Source: a bacterium | GTDB taxonomy: Bacteria > Auribacterota > Auribacteria > Auribacterales > Auribacteraceae | Direction: 5' to 3' | DNA: 64,000 nucleotides | Assembly: GCA_018435605.1 (NCBI GenBank) | Contig: JAHDNF010000001.1 | Span: forward strand, 186,001 to 250,000 | Shown: piece after piece, positions 27,455-36,929 of the stretch | How positions within the stretch are numbered: the stretch's first letter is position 1 | Layout of the letters: the number at the start of each line of letters is the position of its first letter | The notes under the pieces: model-generated | The model's input: only the letters and a program-made list of their open reading frames with translations | Database searches by the model: none | Told to the model about the DNA's origin: nothing | Translations under genes and position numbers: made by a program

Positions 27455-27594
27455 ATCGGATATTCTCCCTTGTGCTAAGTTGCATGCTATTGGATTATTT
27501 TCGGAATTTTTTGGGAATTATTTAGAAAAGTTGCAAGATAGTTATGCAAATCGATATTTTGTTCATTTAAAGTTGATTCTTCATGGTGGCGAGA

Positions 27595-29022
27595 TTATTT
27601 TTTTGCTTCTTCGATACTTATGTCATGACGGTCGTTGATCTGTTTTCGGGTGATCAAAAGGTCGAGGATACGCAGGCGTTCGAGCAAAAGACGTTTGATC
27701 TGCGCGTGTCGAGTTGCAATGTTGAGTCTGTTCGTGTCATAAGTATTGACTGCCCTGATAAAATCGTTAAGCGTAATTTTTCCGTACATATAATTTTCGG
27801 TTTCATCTTTCAGAACCTCACCGGCCAGCCCGTCTTTTTTATGCGCGATTTCGAACAGCAGTTTTTCTTGATTCAAGTTCAGATACAAATTTTTAATATC
27901 CCTGTAGAGTCTGAAATGGGTGTCGGTATTGGATAACAGGGTTTTTTCAAGCGATACTTTTGCAGTGTTTAATTCAGCTCTCTGAACCTGATTCGGAAAA
28001 GGCCATTCCATGGATACGCCCATATAAAACATATTGTCCGATTCATACAGTGATTCCCGTTTGCCTGCTATGTCAAATCCTGTGAGCAGATTGATGGAAG
28101 GTAGCAGGTCATCCGCGTTTTTATCGACTTCAAAAGAACTTTTCTCTGCAAGCAAATCTAGTATCGCATAAGTTCTGCTATTTTCCCTGAAGTCCTTAAA
28201 ATCGTATTCGAATGAAACTTCCGGCGAGAAAAAGGAATCGGGATTGTTCGGAATCAACGTCTCGTTACCTTCGTAACGCATTATGGTTTTTATGATTGTC
28301 AACCGGCGCTGATATTCCTCTGTGAAATCCACTAGGTTTTCTTCTTTGTCATATACCTGAATCTTGATTTTGTTGACATCCACCGCTAACGCTATTTTAT
28401 TCTTTTCACGCTCCATGATATTATCAAGCAACTTCATATTTTCGTTATAAGATGATCGGGCGATATCTACTTTCTGGTACGCTTCATACCAGTCGATATA
28501 CGCTTTAATGATACTTGCCAGATAATCTTCGTAAGCCTCGACAATCTGATGACGCGCAACATCTATTTCCAAACCTACTATTTTATCCAACAAACGTGTT
28601 CCCTTGCCAAATGCATTACGGGCAATAGACTGCGAAAGTGTAAATTCCATACGAGAACTGTTAGTTTCATTAGTAAAACTCGGCGCTGACGAATACACTG
28701 CAGATACGCTGGTGCCTGTATATGGAAACAGCTTGCTCAATCCGATCGTGTTTTCGGGTTGGGTTCTGTCCTGATTCATAAAAAAATCGTATTGATTTTT
28801 TACTGAAAGAACAATATCGCGTGCGGGCATTAAAAGGTCTTTTCGATAACGCAATGCCAACTCATCGATAAGTATTTTTTCAAAAAAAACATCATTTTGC
28901 GCGGCGATAAGGATAAAATCATCCAACGAAATTTCGCGTGTTTTATCTGCGGTTTCGCCGGTTGATGAAAAAAGACACAGGATAAAAAAAATAGCAGTGT
29001 AGATTATACGTTTTGCTTGCAT
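27595..29022 (-). CDS. TolC-like outer-membrane efflux protein
   Basis: A 475-residue outer membrane factor with a signal peptide (RIIYTAIFFILCLFSSTGETADK) and two long helical repeats (OEP domain, around 125-260 and 330-465). Such proteins form a trimeric channel through the outer membrane and periplasm. It overlaps the RND transporter gene by 19 bases on the same strand, so it is translated with it. The C-terminal repeat contains NKLYLNLNQEKLLFEIAHKKDGLAGEVLKDETENYMYGKIT, typical of the family. Confidence 0.92.
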   Translation of the reverse strand: MQAKRIIYTAIFFILCLFSSTGETADKTREISLDDFILIAAQNDVFFEKILIDELALRYRKDLLMPARDIVLSVKNQYDFFMNQDRTQPENTIGLSKLFPYTGTSVSAVYSSAPSFTNETNSSRMEFTLSQSIARNAFGKGTRLLDKIVGLEIDVARHQIVEAYEDYLASIIKAYIDWYEAYQKVDIARSSYNENMKLLDNIMEREKNKIALAVDVNKIKIQVYDKEENLVDFTEEYQRRLTIIKTIMRYEGNETLIPNNPDSFFSPEVSFEYDFKDFRENSRTYAILDLLAEKSSFEVDKNADDLLPSINLLTGFDIAGKRESLYESDNMFYMGVSMEWPFPNQVQRAELNTAKVSLEKTLLSNTDTHFRLYRDIKNLYLNLNQEKLLFEIAHKKDGLAGEVLKDETENYMYGKITLNDFIRAVNTYDTNRLNIATRHAQIKRLLLERLRILDLLITRKQINDRHDISIEEAKK

Positions 29023-32000
29023 AGTTTCCTTCTTATCATTTTGAAAAAATAATATAAATCTTTTTCCACACTATAAATACATGGAATTAACAGCAAAGTT
29101 ATAATAGTACCGAATGCAAGTCCCCAAGATAACGCCAACATCATCTCCGCAAGCGTCGGGTCATACCCAGCGAAACCGTATGCAGTGGGCAACACGCCTG
29201 CTACGGTTGTGAGCGTTGTCAGAATAACCGCTCTGAGGCGGGTTTTTGCGATGTCCGCTATTTGCCGGAACGATTCTTTCCAATTGCGTTCATGGTCGAA
29301 TTCGTTATCTAGTTTAACCAGCATGATGATCGAATCATTTATAACCACACCGGCCAACCCAAGAGCTCCAACAGATGCGTAAAAACCGAACAATAACCTG
29401 TTGTGAAGCCAAAAGGCAAGAATGATTCCAACCACACCGAACGGAATTGCAAGCATGATAATCACCGGTTTGAACATTGATGAAAATAATATAGCCAGCA
29501 CGCTGTATATCAGAAACAAAGTAAGTATTATTGCTCTTATAAAATCGGCTTCCGATTCCCGCGTGTCCTGAACCTCTCCGGTAAAGGAAAAAGTCGTAGT
29601 TGGATATTTTGACAAGAATTCGGGTAAAATATTGTCTTCTATGTACTGCGCGGCTTCAATAGGGGTTACGCCGGAATTCGGTTTGATATCTGCATACATA
29701 AGGGTTGTTCTTTTGAGATCGCGCCGGTAGATGGAGCTCGGTACTTCTATGGTATTGACCATTACAATATCACGCAAGGGAACAAGATAGTCGCCCTTGT
29801 TTTCTATGGGCAGGTCAAGAATGTTTTCTATATCGCTTTTCGCTTCTTCGAGGCTGGTGATACGTACATTGATATCCTGATCGTCTTTTTGAAATGTGTA
29901 TAATATACTGCCTTCCAGAGCTCCGCGCAGAGTTTCCGAAATATCCAATGGTTCAATAGATAACCGCTTAATTTTTTCCTGATCTATGTGAATTTGATAT
30001 TCTGTAATTTGTAGGCCTTCGTCTATTTCAACATTATACAGTGGAGGATAGGCTTCCAATCTATTTCTCAATTCGTTAACAATCTCGATTCGTCTATGGT
30101 CGTCGTTCTGCTGTATGTTTAACTCGATTGGGCTTCCAGATGACTGTCCCCATCGGCTTTTTGCGAATCTAAGTTTCTGAAACTGATGCGATTCTCCAAG
30201 TTGTGCCTGAAATTCACGGATTAGCTGATCTGCGGATTTATCTCGTTTTTCTTTCGGCAAAATTTCAACGACAATTCGGAATTTATTATCTTCCGAAGAA
30301 CTGCCGCCCCTGCCCCTTGCAATTATATTGCGTAAACCTATTACCTCTTTGCCTATATACGGTTGTATGATATCTTCCAGTTGTTTTGTCAGTATTGCCG
30401 TTCGGGTACGGTCACTGCCAGGCGGTGTTTGTCCGGAAATGACTATTTCACGGGTTTCCTCATGAGGAAACATAACAAATTTAAAGTTTTTTACGGCTAT
30501 ATCGAGCGACCATATCAGCAATACTACAAATCCTGCGAATACTACCGGTTTTATCCATATAAGATATCTCAGGAAAAAACCGTATAAATCCTCAATGGTT
30601 TCAAACCAGTGACGCCGTATTTTTTTATCCGATTTACGAATGACTTTTCTTGTGATAAACGGGATATGCAAATTCATGTGAGCCGGTAGTATCAAGATAG
30701 ATTCAAATAGGCTGGCGCCTAGCATCATAAAGATAATTGGCGGAATGAATTTTATTTCTTCGCCGAACCGTCCTCTGAAATAATATAACGGTACGAAAGC
30801 TATACAGGTGGTAACGATACTGGCGACTATGGGTAACAGAACGTATAGTGTGCCGTCGATTGCGGCTTTGGTGCGGTCTATTCCGGTTTGCCACATGCGT
30901 GATATGTTTTCCGCCACAACTATAGCGTCGTCGACGATAATACCCATTACTATTATCACAGCCGCAAGAGTGGTTCCGTTGATGGTGTATCCGAAATAAT
31001 ACATGCATATCATTGTGAAACAAAAAGTGAACGGGATACCCATAGCCACCCATATCGCAGATCTAACATTCAAAAATATAAATAGCGCAACAAGTATTAG
31101 GCCGAACCCCATCATACCGTTCATGGCTATGAGATTAAGGCGGTTGCGTATATCAAGAGATTCATCGTCAAGCAGTATCATCTCGATAGGGGTATCTTTT
31201 AGTACAGTACGGTTGAATTTTTCGGTGACCTTGATTACCGCGTCTATGGCGTCTATGATCCCATAGGTACTGTTTTTTACAACGTTCAACATAATACCTT
31301 CTCGGCCATTTATTTTTATAATCGTCTCTTTCTTCTCAAACCCTTCGACCACATCTCCTACCTCGTCAAGGCGAACTACACCGCCTTCGAATCCACCCTG
31401 AACAATAATTCGGTTCAGCTTGCCGATGGTGTCAAGTTCGGATAGCAGGGTGACTTTCGGTTCCAGAGTCGTTTCCACACTTCCTGCAGGTTGACGGATA
31501 TGGTTGCTTTGTATTGTCTTTTTAACTGTGTTGAATGGAATTTTGAAGGAAACGAGTTTTACCGGATCGAGTTTTATCTGTATTTCTTCCTGAAGGTATC
31601 CGCTTTTGTTGATACTGTTGACCTCCGGTAAATTCAGCAATTGATCTTCAAGCGCTTTGGCGTATTTTTGCAGTTCCTGACGAGTGGGAACATCAAGCAA
31701 ATGAGTTTGGTTGTGAACTAGTCCGACATCTAATATTGCTTTCCGTGATGTTTTGAATACGCGGATTGTGGGAGGGTCAAGTATATCATCAGGAAGGTCG
31801 ACACTGAGCACTTCGTTGCGGATTTCCGTCAGCAGTTCGTCTATATCCGAGTAATTGGGTTGTATTTCGACTGCAATCGAGCATGACGAAACGGAGGATG
31901 TGCTTGTAATTCGATAAATGCCGTCTAGACCGCGAAGTTTTTCTTCAAGGGGTTTTGTTACAAAATATTCTACGTCTTCGGCCGGCGCGCCGGGATATCG

Positions 32001-32153
32001 AACATTTATTCTGACCGTATTGAAGGTAATGTCGGGCATTTCCTCTTTACTGGTGTTGTTCCATGCGAAAATACCTCCTACAAACACCATAATCACTAGA
32101 AAATTTGTCAGGAAATGACGAGTTGCAAAATAGTTAATTATTTCACGCCACAT
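29004..32153 (-). CDS. RND-family inner-membrane efflux transporter (AcrB/HAE1-type)
   Basis: A 1049-residue protein with the RND architecture: 12 membrane helices and two large periplasmic loops. The TM4 motif GIIVDDAIVVAENISRMW and TM10 GVVINDSIIMLVKLDNEFD supply the acidic proton-relay region and confirm the family. The N-terminus NYFATRHFLTNFLVIMVFVGG is the usual first helix. It exports toxic or hydrophobic compounds with the TolC-like protein next to it. No membrane fusion (adaptor) gene is adjacent; see the finding. The next upstream gene is divergent. Confidence 0.95.
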   Translation of the reverse strand: MWREIINYFATRHFLTNFLVIMVFVGGIFAWNNTSKEEMPDITFNTVRINVRYPGAPAEDVEYFVTKPLEEKLRGLDGIYRITSTSSVSSCSIAVEIQPNYSDIDELLTEIRNEVLSVDLPDDILDPPTIRVFKTSRKAILDVGLVHNQTHLLDVPTRQELQKYAKALEDQLLNLPEVNSINKSGYLQEEIQIKLDPVKLVSFKIPFNTVKKTIQSNHIRQPAGSVETTLEPKVTLLSELDTIGKLNRIIVQGGFEGGVVRLDEVGDVVEGFEKKETIIKINGREGIMLNVVKNSTYGIIDAIDAVIKVTEKFNRTVLKDTPIEMILLDDESLDIRNRLNLIAMNGMMGFGLILVALFIFLNVRSAIWVAMGIPFTFCFTMICMYYFGYTINGTTLAAVIIVMGIIVDDAIVVAENISRMWQTGIDRTKAAIDGTLYVLLPIVASIVTTCIAFVPLYYFRGRFGEEIKFIPPIIFMMLGASLFESILILPAHMNLHIPFITRKVIRKSDKKIRRHWFETIEDLYGFFLRYLIWIKPVVFAGFVVLLIWSLDIAVKNFKFVMFPHEETREIVISGQTPPGSDRTRTAILTKQLEDIIQPYIGKEVIGLRNIIARGRGGSSSEDNKFRIVVEILPKEKRDKSADQLIREFQAQLGESHQFQKLRFAKSRWGQSSGSPIELNIQQNDDHRRIEIVNELRNRLEAYPPLYNVEIDEGLQITEYQIHIDQEKIKRLSIEPLDISETLRGALEGSILYTFQKDDQDINVRITSLEEAKSDIENILDLPIENKGDYLVPLRDIVMVNTIEVPSSIYRRDLKRTTLMYADIKPNSGVTPIEAAQYIEDNILPEFLSKYPTTTFSFTGEVQDTRESEADFIRAIILTLFLIYSVLAILFSSMFKPVIIMLAIPFGVVGIILAFWLHNRLLFGFYASVGALGLAGVVINDSIIMLVKLDNEFDHERNWKESFRQIADIAKTRLRAVILTTLTTVAGVLPTAYGFAGYDPTLAEMMLALSWGLAFGTIITLLLIPCIYSVEKDLYYFFKMIRRKLCKQNV

Positions 32154-32497
32154 GGTATGTCAACTTTCATCCGGTTGAGATCAACAACTAGCAGACTGTA
32201 TTCAATATGTCGATATCTGATACAGGCTTACTGTATTATGATTCTGCCTTCAATCTCAGTCAAGTTTTTATTTCCCTATACCTGTAACGAATGAAAGTGG
32301 TTTTTTATTAAAAAAATTGTTTTTTAGAAGATATTTATAAAATACGCCTTAAAATCTGCAAATAGTAGTGATAATCCTGTATAACTATTTCTATCGCAAC
32401 TCATAAAAGTGTTGCAAAATAATTATGAATGACATAAAATTTAAAATATGCTATGATATTTATAATCAAAATATTCTATCATAACTGGAGGTGTTAT
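32154..32497. other. Divergent intergenic region
   Basis: 344 bases between the minus-strand RND gene and a plus-strand secreted protein. It contains the sigma-70-like promoter at 32412-32440 and AT-rich runs (a T/A palindrome around 32302-32325). No coding signal is visible. Confidence 0.45.
32412..32440 (+). promoter_or_regulatory. Predicted promoter of the secreted protein at 32498
   Basis: TTGCAA (32412-32417) and TAAAAT (32435-32440) are separated by 17 bases, about 57 bases upstream of the start codon. It matches a housekeeping promoter moderately well. Confidence 0.35.
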
Positions 32498-33367
32498 ATG
32501 ATAAAGCCAATCTTTTTTATGATTGTTGTTTTATTGTTTACTGCCGTCAGCCATGTCGAGGGCGATCAAGGAAATAATCTGATCGAGAAAATGGAAAAAA
32601 CCGGATATGGAGGACGTCCGGGGTATCCTCCAATCAGCAGGGAAGATATGTATGTTGTACCTGCGGAACCGCGCGCGTCGGTTAGACAGCCTTCACGTCA
32701 GAATGAACAACAAAGTTTCCCTGAAATAATTTCTTATCAACAGAAACATATCGAACTGCTTACACCAGATCAACGGCAACGGATTTCGGTTTTATATCTC
32801 GGAGATTCAGACGCCGGTTCGCAACAGCCGGAATACGCTGTACGAGTAGGTTTGATAAGTAATTTTTTTGCATTGGAATCTTACCCCGAAATGGAGTCTT
32901 TTTTCCTGAAAGCAGATAAAAGAGGCGATTTCGGCGAACCATTGATTCGCCATATCAAATATCATGATCCGCTTTTATATTATGTAATGTCAAAAAAGCC
33001 TTCTGTAGATGCGAATTTTGACATGCGGGCAAACGGTTCGCTTGTCGAAAATGTTTATGAGATAGAGGAAGGAATACGTTTTTTCGATAAAACCTCGGAA
33101 ATCTTCATATACAGGCTTGCCCGTCGCAAAGGACTGCTTGTTGTACGCGGAACTTATGTTTATCTTGATGAAGATGTTAATGGCATACCTGAATCAATAT
33201 ACATGTTACAGCGATACAAAAATGCGAAACGCAAACAGCTAAATTATCTGCAAGCGGTGCAAAAAGGTGAGACCGCTATACACGGGAGTTCCAAAGAAAA
33301 ATTCTTCAGCGATTCCATTGCCACAGCGCTGAATATTATTAAGACCCAGTATATAGCAGAACAATAA
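32498..33367 (+). CDS. Secreted protein of unknown function
   Basis: The 289-residue product begins at the ATG preceded by TGGAGGT (6-7 bases away), not at the earlier in-frame ATG at 32453. A signal peptide (IKPIFFMIVVLLFTAVSHVEG) is present. The mature protein begins with a glycine/proline-rich segment and then has a globular region rich in charged residues; no known family was recognised. It is flanked by divergent and separate promoters and stands alone. Periplasmic or outer-membrane location is inferred. Confidence 0.65.
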   Translation: MIKPIFFMIVVLLFTAVSHVEGDQGNNLIEKMEKTGYGGRPGYPPISREDMYVVPAEPRASVRQPSRQNEQQSFPEIISYQQKHIELLTPDQRQRISVLYLGDSDAGSQQPEYAVRVGLISNFFALESYPEMESFFLKADKRGDFGEPLIRHIKYHDPLLYYVMSKKPSVDANFDMRANGSLVENVYEIEEGIRFFDKTSEIFIYRLARRKGLLVVRGTYVYLDEDVNGIPESIYMLQRYKNAKRKQLNYLQAVQKGETAIHGSSKEKFFSDSIATALNIIKTQYIAEQ

Positions 33368-33636
33368 CCATATTTTGTCAGGTTTTGTCGAGATAATGTT
33401 TGAATGTAGTTTTTTGACTAACCGATGGAAATGACGAGAATCGTACTTCTTTTTTGTAGAATTTCCTTGTACATCGTCTAATCCCATATTACCTTAATTG
33501 TGAAATAATTTTATATCGAATGATGAATTCTAAAAGCGCATAAATGTTTTGTTATGACGTTAAAAAAAACTTAAATTATTGATTGATTCATGTTACTATG
33601 CGTCGATTGAAAATCTAACTTTTAGAGAACAGTTAT

Positions 33637-35085
33637 ATGCAGATAATAAATGAAGATTATAAGAAACAGCGTTTGAAAGATGTTTATGATAAAAACGCCG
33701 GAAACCGCGAAAAATGGCTTGCCCGTAATAGGTATTATCATGCCGAACTGGAACGGTTTTATCGGTTTGCAATTGCTAAGGGATCATCGGTGCTGGAAAT
33801 AGGATGCGGTATCGGCCAGTTGCTTCACGCTGTGGAGCCTTCTTACGGTGTTGGCATTGATATCAGTGAAAAGATGATCTGCAAAGCCCGTAAACTGTAT
33901 CCTCAATATACCTTTCATGTAGGTGACGCGCAATATTTTCAATCAAAAGAAAAATTCGATTATATAATACTATCAGACCTTATAGGAAACCTTACCGATA
34001 TTCAGCAAACATTTTCCAACATACGGAGTCTATGCCGTCCGGATACACGTGTGATCATAAATTATTATAATTTTCTGTGGGAACCGTTGTTGAAAACAGG
34101 TGAAAAAATTTCTTTTAAAATGCCTGAAGAATATCATAACTGGCTACCCCTAGAAGATATCAAAAATTTTCTTTATTTAAGCGATTTTGAGGTTATAAAA
34201 TCCGGTTACCGCATGTTACTGCCAAAATATATTCCGATTGTTTCTACTATTTGCAACCGGTTTTTAGCCAAGTTACCGCTTTTGCGATATCTATGTCTTG
34301 TTAAAACAATTGTTGCTCGATCGGCAGGTGTTCCGGCGTATCGACCGGAGCAAGAGGAGGGGTACACATGTTCGGTAGTTATTCCATGCCGCAACGAACG
34401 TGGGAATATCGAAGGAGCAGTAACCCGCACACCAAAACTAGGCATAGATACCGAGCTTATTTTCGTTGACGGTAATTCGACCGATGGCACTGCCGGCGAA
34501 ATCGAACGCATGATCAAAAAATATAAAGATAAAAAAATATCTCTTATACATCAAGGCGACGGTATAGGAAAAGGCGACGCGGTACGCAAAGGGTTTGCCG
34601 TAGCAAAAGGTGATGTGCTAATGATTCTTGATGCCGATCTCACTGTTCCTCCGGAAGATTTGACTAAATTCATGGACGCTATAGTATCCGGCAAAGGCGA
34701 ATTCATCAACGGCACGCGACTGGTGTACCCTTTGGAAAAAGGGGCTATGCGCACCCTTAATCTTATAGCCAATCATTTATTCAGCCGTATATTTACATGG
34801 TTGCTGGAGCAAAGGTTTCGTGATACGCTGTGTGGTACTAAAGTGTTATTCAAGAAAGATTATAAACGTCTGGAATCAGGACGGTCATATTTCGGCGATT
34901 TTGACCCGTTTGGAGATTTCGATCTTATCTTCGGAGCGGCAAAATTGAATCTGAAAATCGTCGAGATTCCGATTTCTTACAAAGAACGTACATACGGCTC
35001 GACAAATATAAGCCGGTTTAGACACGGATTATTGTTGTTTAAAATGTGCTGGTACGCATTTTTGAAATTGAAAATAAAAAATTGA
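33637..35085 (+). CDS. Bifunctional methyltransferase-GT2 glycosyltransferase
   Basis: A 482-residue two-domain protein. Residues 25-215 form a class I SAM-dependent methyltransferase with motif I VLEIGCGIGQLLHAV and GVGIDISEKM. Residues 235-480 are a family-2 glycosyltransferase: CSVVIPCRNERGNIEG start, LIFVDGNSTDGT, and the DXD-type metal motif MILDADLTVPPED. The fold resembles DPM1/polyprenyl-phosphate glycosyltransferases. Such fusions modify a lipid-linked saccharide. It precedes a PLP-binding protein and proC by 16 bases, and may be part of the same transcript. No transmembrane segment is clear. Confidence 0.86.
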   Translation: MQIINEDYKKQRLKDVYDKNAGNREKWLARNRYYHAELERFYRFAIAKGSSVLEIGCGIGQLLHAVEPSYGVGIDISEKMICKARKLYPQYTFHVGDAQYFQSKEKFDYIILSDLIGNLTDIQQTFSNIRSLCRPDTRVIINYYNFLWEPLLKTGEKISFKMPEEYHNWLPLEDIKNFLYLSDFEVIKSGYRMLLPKYIPIVSTICNRFLAKLPLLRYLCLVKTIVARSAGVPAYRPEQEEGYTCSVVIPCRNERGNIEGAVTRTPKLGIDTELIFVDGNSTDGTAGEIERMIKKYKDKKISLIHQGDGIGKGDAVRKGFAVAKGDVLMILDADLTVPPEDLTKFMDAIVSGKGEFINGTRLVYPLEKGAMRTLNLIANHLFSRIFTWLLEQRFRDTLCGTKVLFKKDYKRLESGRSYFGDFDPFGDFDLIFGAAKLNLKIVEIPISYKERTYGSTNISRFRHGLLLFKMCWYAFLKLKIKN

Positions 35086-35100
35086 CACGGGAATTTTGCT

Positions 35101-35805
35101 ATGACTCTTTCAGCGGAAATAATCAAGGAAAACATTCAGACGGTCAAATCAGCAGTAGCCGATGCCGCGCGTGTATCCAGACGTCAAGCTGACGACATAC
35201 GAATTATGGCTGTTACCAAGGCTCAACCCTGCGATGTTGTCCGGTTAGCGATTGATGCCGGAATAACATTGTTTGGTGAAAATAAAGTTCAGGAAGCGAT
35301 CGATAAATTTCCGATACCTGATCAACGTTCATACGAACTGCATATGATCGGGGCACTACAAAAAAACAAAATAAATAAGTCACTGACTTTTTTTTCTATG
35401 ATTCAATCGGTTGACTCCATTAGCCTTGCGGAAGAAGTTAATAAACGCGCCGCAATTCTTGGAATCGTTGTTCCTGTATTGTTGGAATTCAATATCGGTG
35501 AAGAACGGACTAAAACCGGTTTTTTGCCTCGTGAAACGGTTTTTTTGCCGCAAGCCTTTTCCAGTTTGCATAATCTGGATGTACAAGGAATGATGTGTAT
35601 ACCGCCGTATATCGAAAATGTCAACGAAGTTCGTCCTTATTTTGCGGCTATGCGGTCTTTATTTGAGATGCTGGGAGACAGAGAACCTTTCCTAAATCAT
35701 TTTAAAGTTTTGTCTATGGGAATGAGCCATGATTATAAAATTGCCATAGAAGAAGGTGCGACTATGGTACGTATCGGAACCGCATTTTTCGGCCAACGCC
35801 GGTAA
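35101..35805 (+). CDS. YggS/PLPBP-family pyridoxal-phosphate binding protein
   Basis: A 234-residue member of the PLP-homeostasis protein family (COG0325). The PLP lysine is in MAVTKAQPCDVV, with LFGENKVQEA and HMIGALQKNK following. C-terminal SMGMSHDYKIAIEEGATMVRIGTAFFG is diagnostic. It regulates cellular PLP and amino-acid levels; no enzymatic activity is known. It sits directly before proC, 14 bases apart, as in many bacteria. Confidence 0.95.
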   Translation: MTLSAEIIKENIQTVKSAVADAARVSRRQADDIRIMAVTKAQPCDVVRLAIDAGITLFGENKVQEAIDKFPIPDQRSYELHMIGALQKNKINKSLTFFSMIQSVDSISLAEEVNKRAAILGIVVPVLLEFNIGEERTKTGFLPRETVFLPQAFSSLHNLDVQGMMCIPPYIENVNEVRPYFAAMRSLFEMLGDREPFLNHFKVLSMGMSHDYKIAIEEGATMVRIGTAFFGQRR

Positions 35806-35819
35806 TAGGGAGGCTAAAC

Positions 35820-36635
35820 ATGCTTTTGAACAAAAAAATCGCATTTATCGGCGGCGGAAATATGGCTGAAGCCATAATATCAGGATTGATTGAAAAAAAG
35901 GTTGTTGATCCATGTAGAATTTTTGTGTCTGAAAAACGGCTTGAACGATGCGAGTATCTTCAAAAATTCGGCATTTACTGTGAATCAGATGATTGCTTCG
36001 GTTTTCTCAAAGATGCGGATATAGTTATACTTGCGGTCAAACCGCAGAATTTTGACGACGCGGCTAAAACCCTGACAGATTTACAGCCGGGTACTCTTTT
36101 TATTTCTATTCTTGCAGGAGTTCGTATTGCTAAAATCGAGCAGGCTGTCGGCACTTCTATTCGTGTCGTGCGTGTAATGCCCAATACTCCTGCGTTGGTA
36201 GGCGAGGGGATGGCAGGTATAAGCGCCGGCACGTCTGCCACACAAGACGATATTATTATTACTAAGTATATTTTTGATCAGCTGGGTAAATCTGTTGTTG
36301 TCGAAGAACGTATGCTTGACCTGTTGACCGGTGTTTCGGGAAGCGGTCCGGCTTATGTGTTTTATTGTATAGAGGCAATGTGTGATGCGGCTGTAACGCT
36401 TGGCATGTCGGAATCTCAGGCTGAGTTGCTTGTAGTTCAGACTTTCAAAGGCGCGGTGGAATTAATTTTGAAATCTGGGGACAAACCTTCGGTATTGCGC
36501 CAAAAAGTTACCTCTAAAGGGGGGACAACCGAGCAGGGGATTGCTGTACTTGATAAACATAATCTTAAAAAAATATTTTTTGACGCGATTGACGCGGCGA
36601 CAAAAAAATCGATTGAATTGAGCAATAATGGATGA
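35820..36635 (+). CDS. proC: Pyrroline-5-carboxylate reductase
   Basis: A 271-residue NAD(P)H-dependent enzyme for the last step of proline synthesis. The Rossmann motif GGGNMAEAIISGL is at the N-terminus, and MPNTPALVGEGMAGI, SGSGPAYVF and QTFKGAVELI make up the C-terminal dimer domain with the conserved family signatures. AGGAGGC-like Shine-Dalgarno (GGGAGG) lies about 6 bases upstream. It overlaps the DUF167 gene by 8 bases. Confidence 0.95.
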   Translation: MLLNKKIAFIGGGNMAEAIISGLIEKKVVDPCRIFVSEKRLERCEYLQKFGIYCESDDCFGFLKDADIVILAVKPQNFDDAAKTLTDLQPGTLFISILAGVRIAKIEQAVGTSIRVVRVMPNTPALVGEGMAGISAGTSATQDDIIITKYIFDQLGKSVVVEERMLDLLTGVSGSGPAYVFYCIEAMCDAAVTLGMSESQAELLVVQTFKGAVELILKSGDKPSVLRQKVTSKGGTTEQGIAVLDKHNLKKIFFDAIDAATKKSIELSNNG

Positions 36636-36927
36636 CCGGTTGGTAATCAATCAAAACGATAAAGGTATTTTTTTTGAAGTAAAAGTGTTGCCGCGGGCTT
36701 CGTTCGAACAGATTGTCGGTTGCGTCAACGGTCAATTGAAGGTAAAACTTACCGCTCCGCCTGTCAGCGGCAAAGCGAATTGTGCGTTGGTTGCGTTACT
36801 GGCAAAAAAACTTGGCGTGCCGAAAAGCAGTATTAGTATTGTGCGAGGCGAGACGTCGTCGCATAAACAACTGTGTGTTCATGATCCCACACAAGATGTG
36901 ATCACCAAAATTCAGCAGTTGCAATAA
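36628..36927 (+). CDS. DUF167/YggU-family protein
   Basis: A 99-residue protein of the DUF167 family (UPF0235). Signature VLPRASFEQIVGCVNGQLKVKLTAPPVSGKANCALVALLAKKL at about 19-60 with the conserved glycine-lysine-alanine-asparagine segment is intact. Family members are small folded proteins of unclear role. The start codon overlaps the proC stop by 8 bases, and the gene ends two bases before the GalT-like gene, so this is an operon with yggS-proC. Confidence 0.92.
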   Translation: MDDRLVINQNDKGIFFEVKVLPRASFEQIVGCVNGQLKVKLTAPPVSGKANCALVALLAKKLGVPKSSISIVRGETSSHKQLCVHDPTQDVITKIQQLQ

Positions 36928-36929
36928 TT

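Noticed and set aside
30703-31053. Minus-strand frame inside the RND gene with His/Arg-rich product
   Set aside because: It is a shadow of the RND coding region in another frame.
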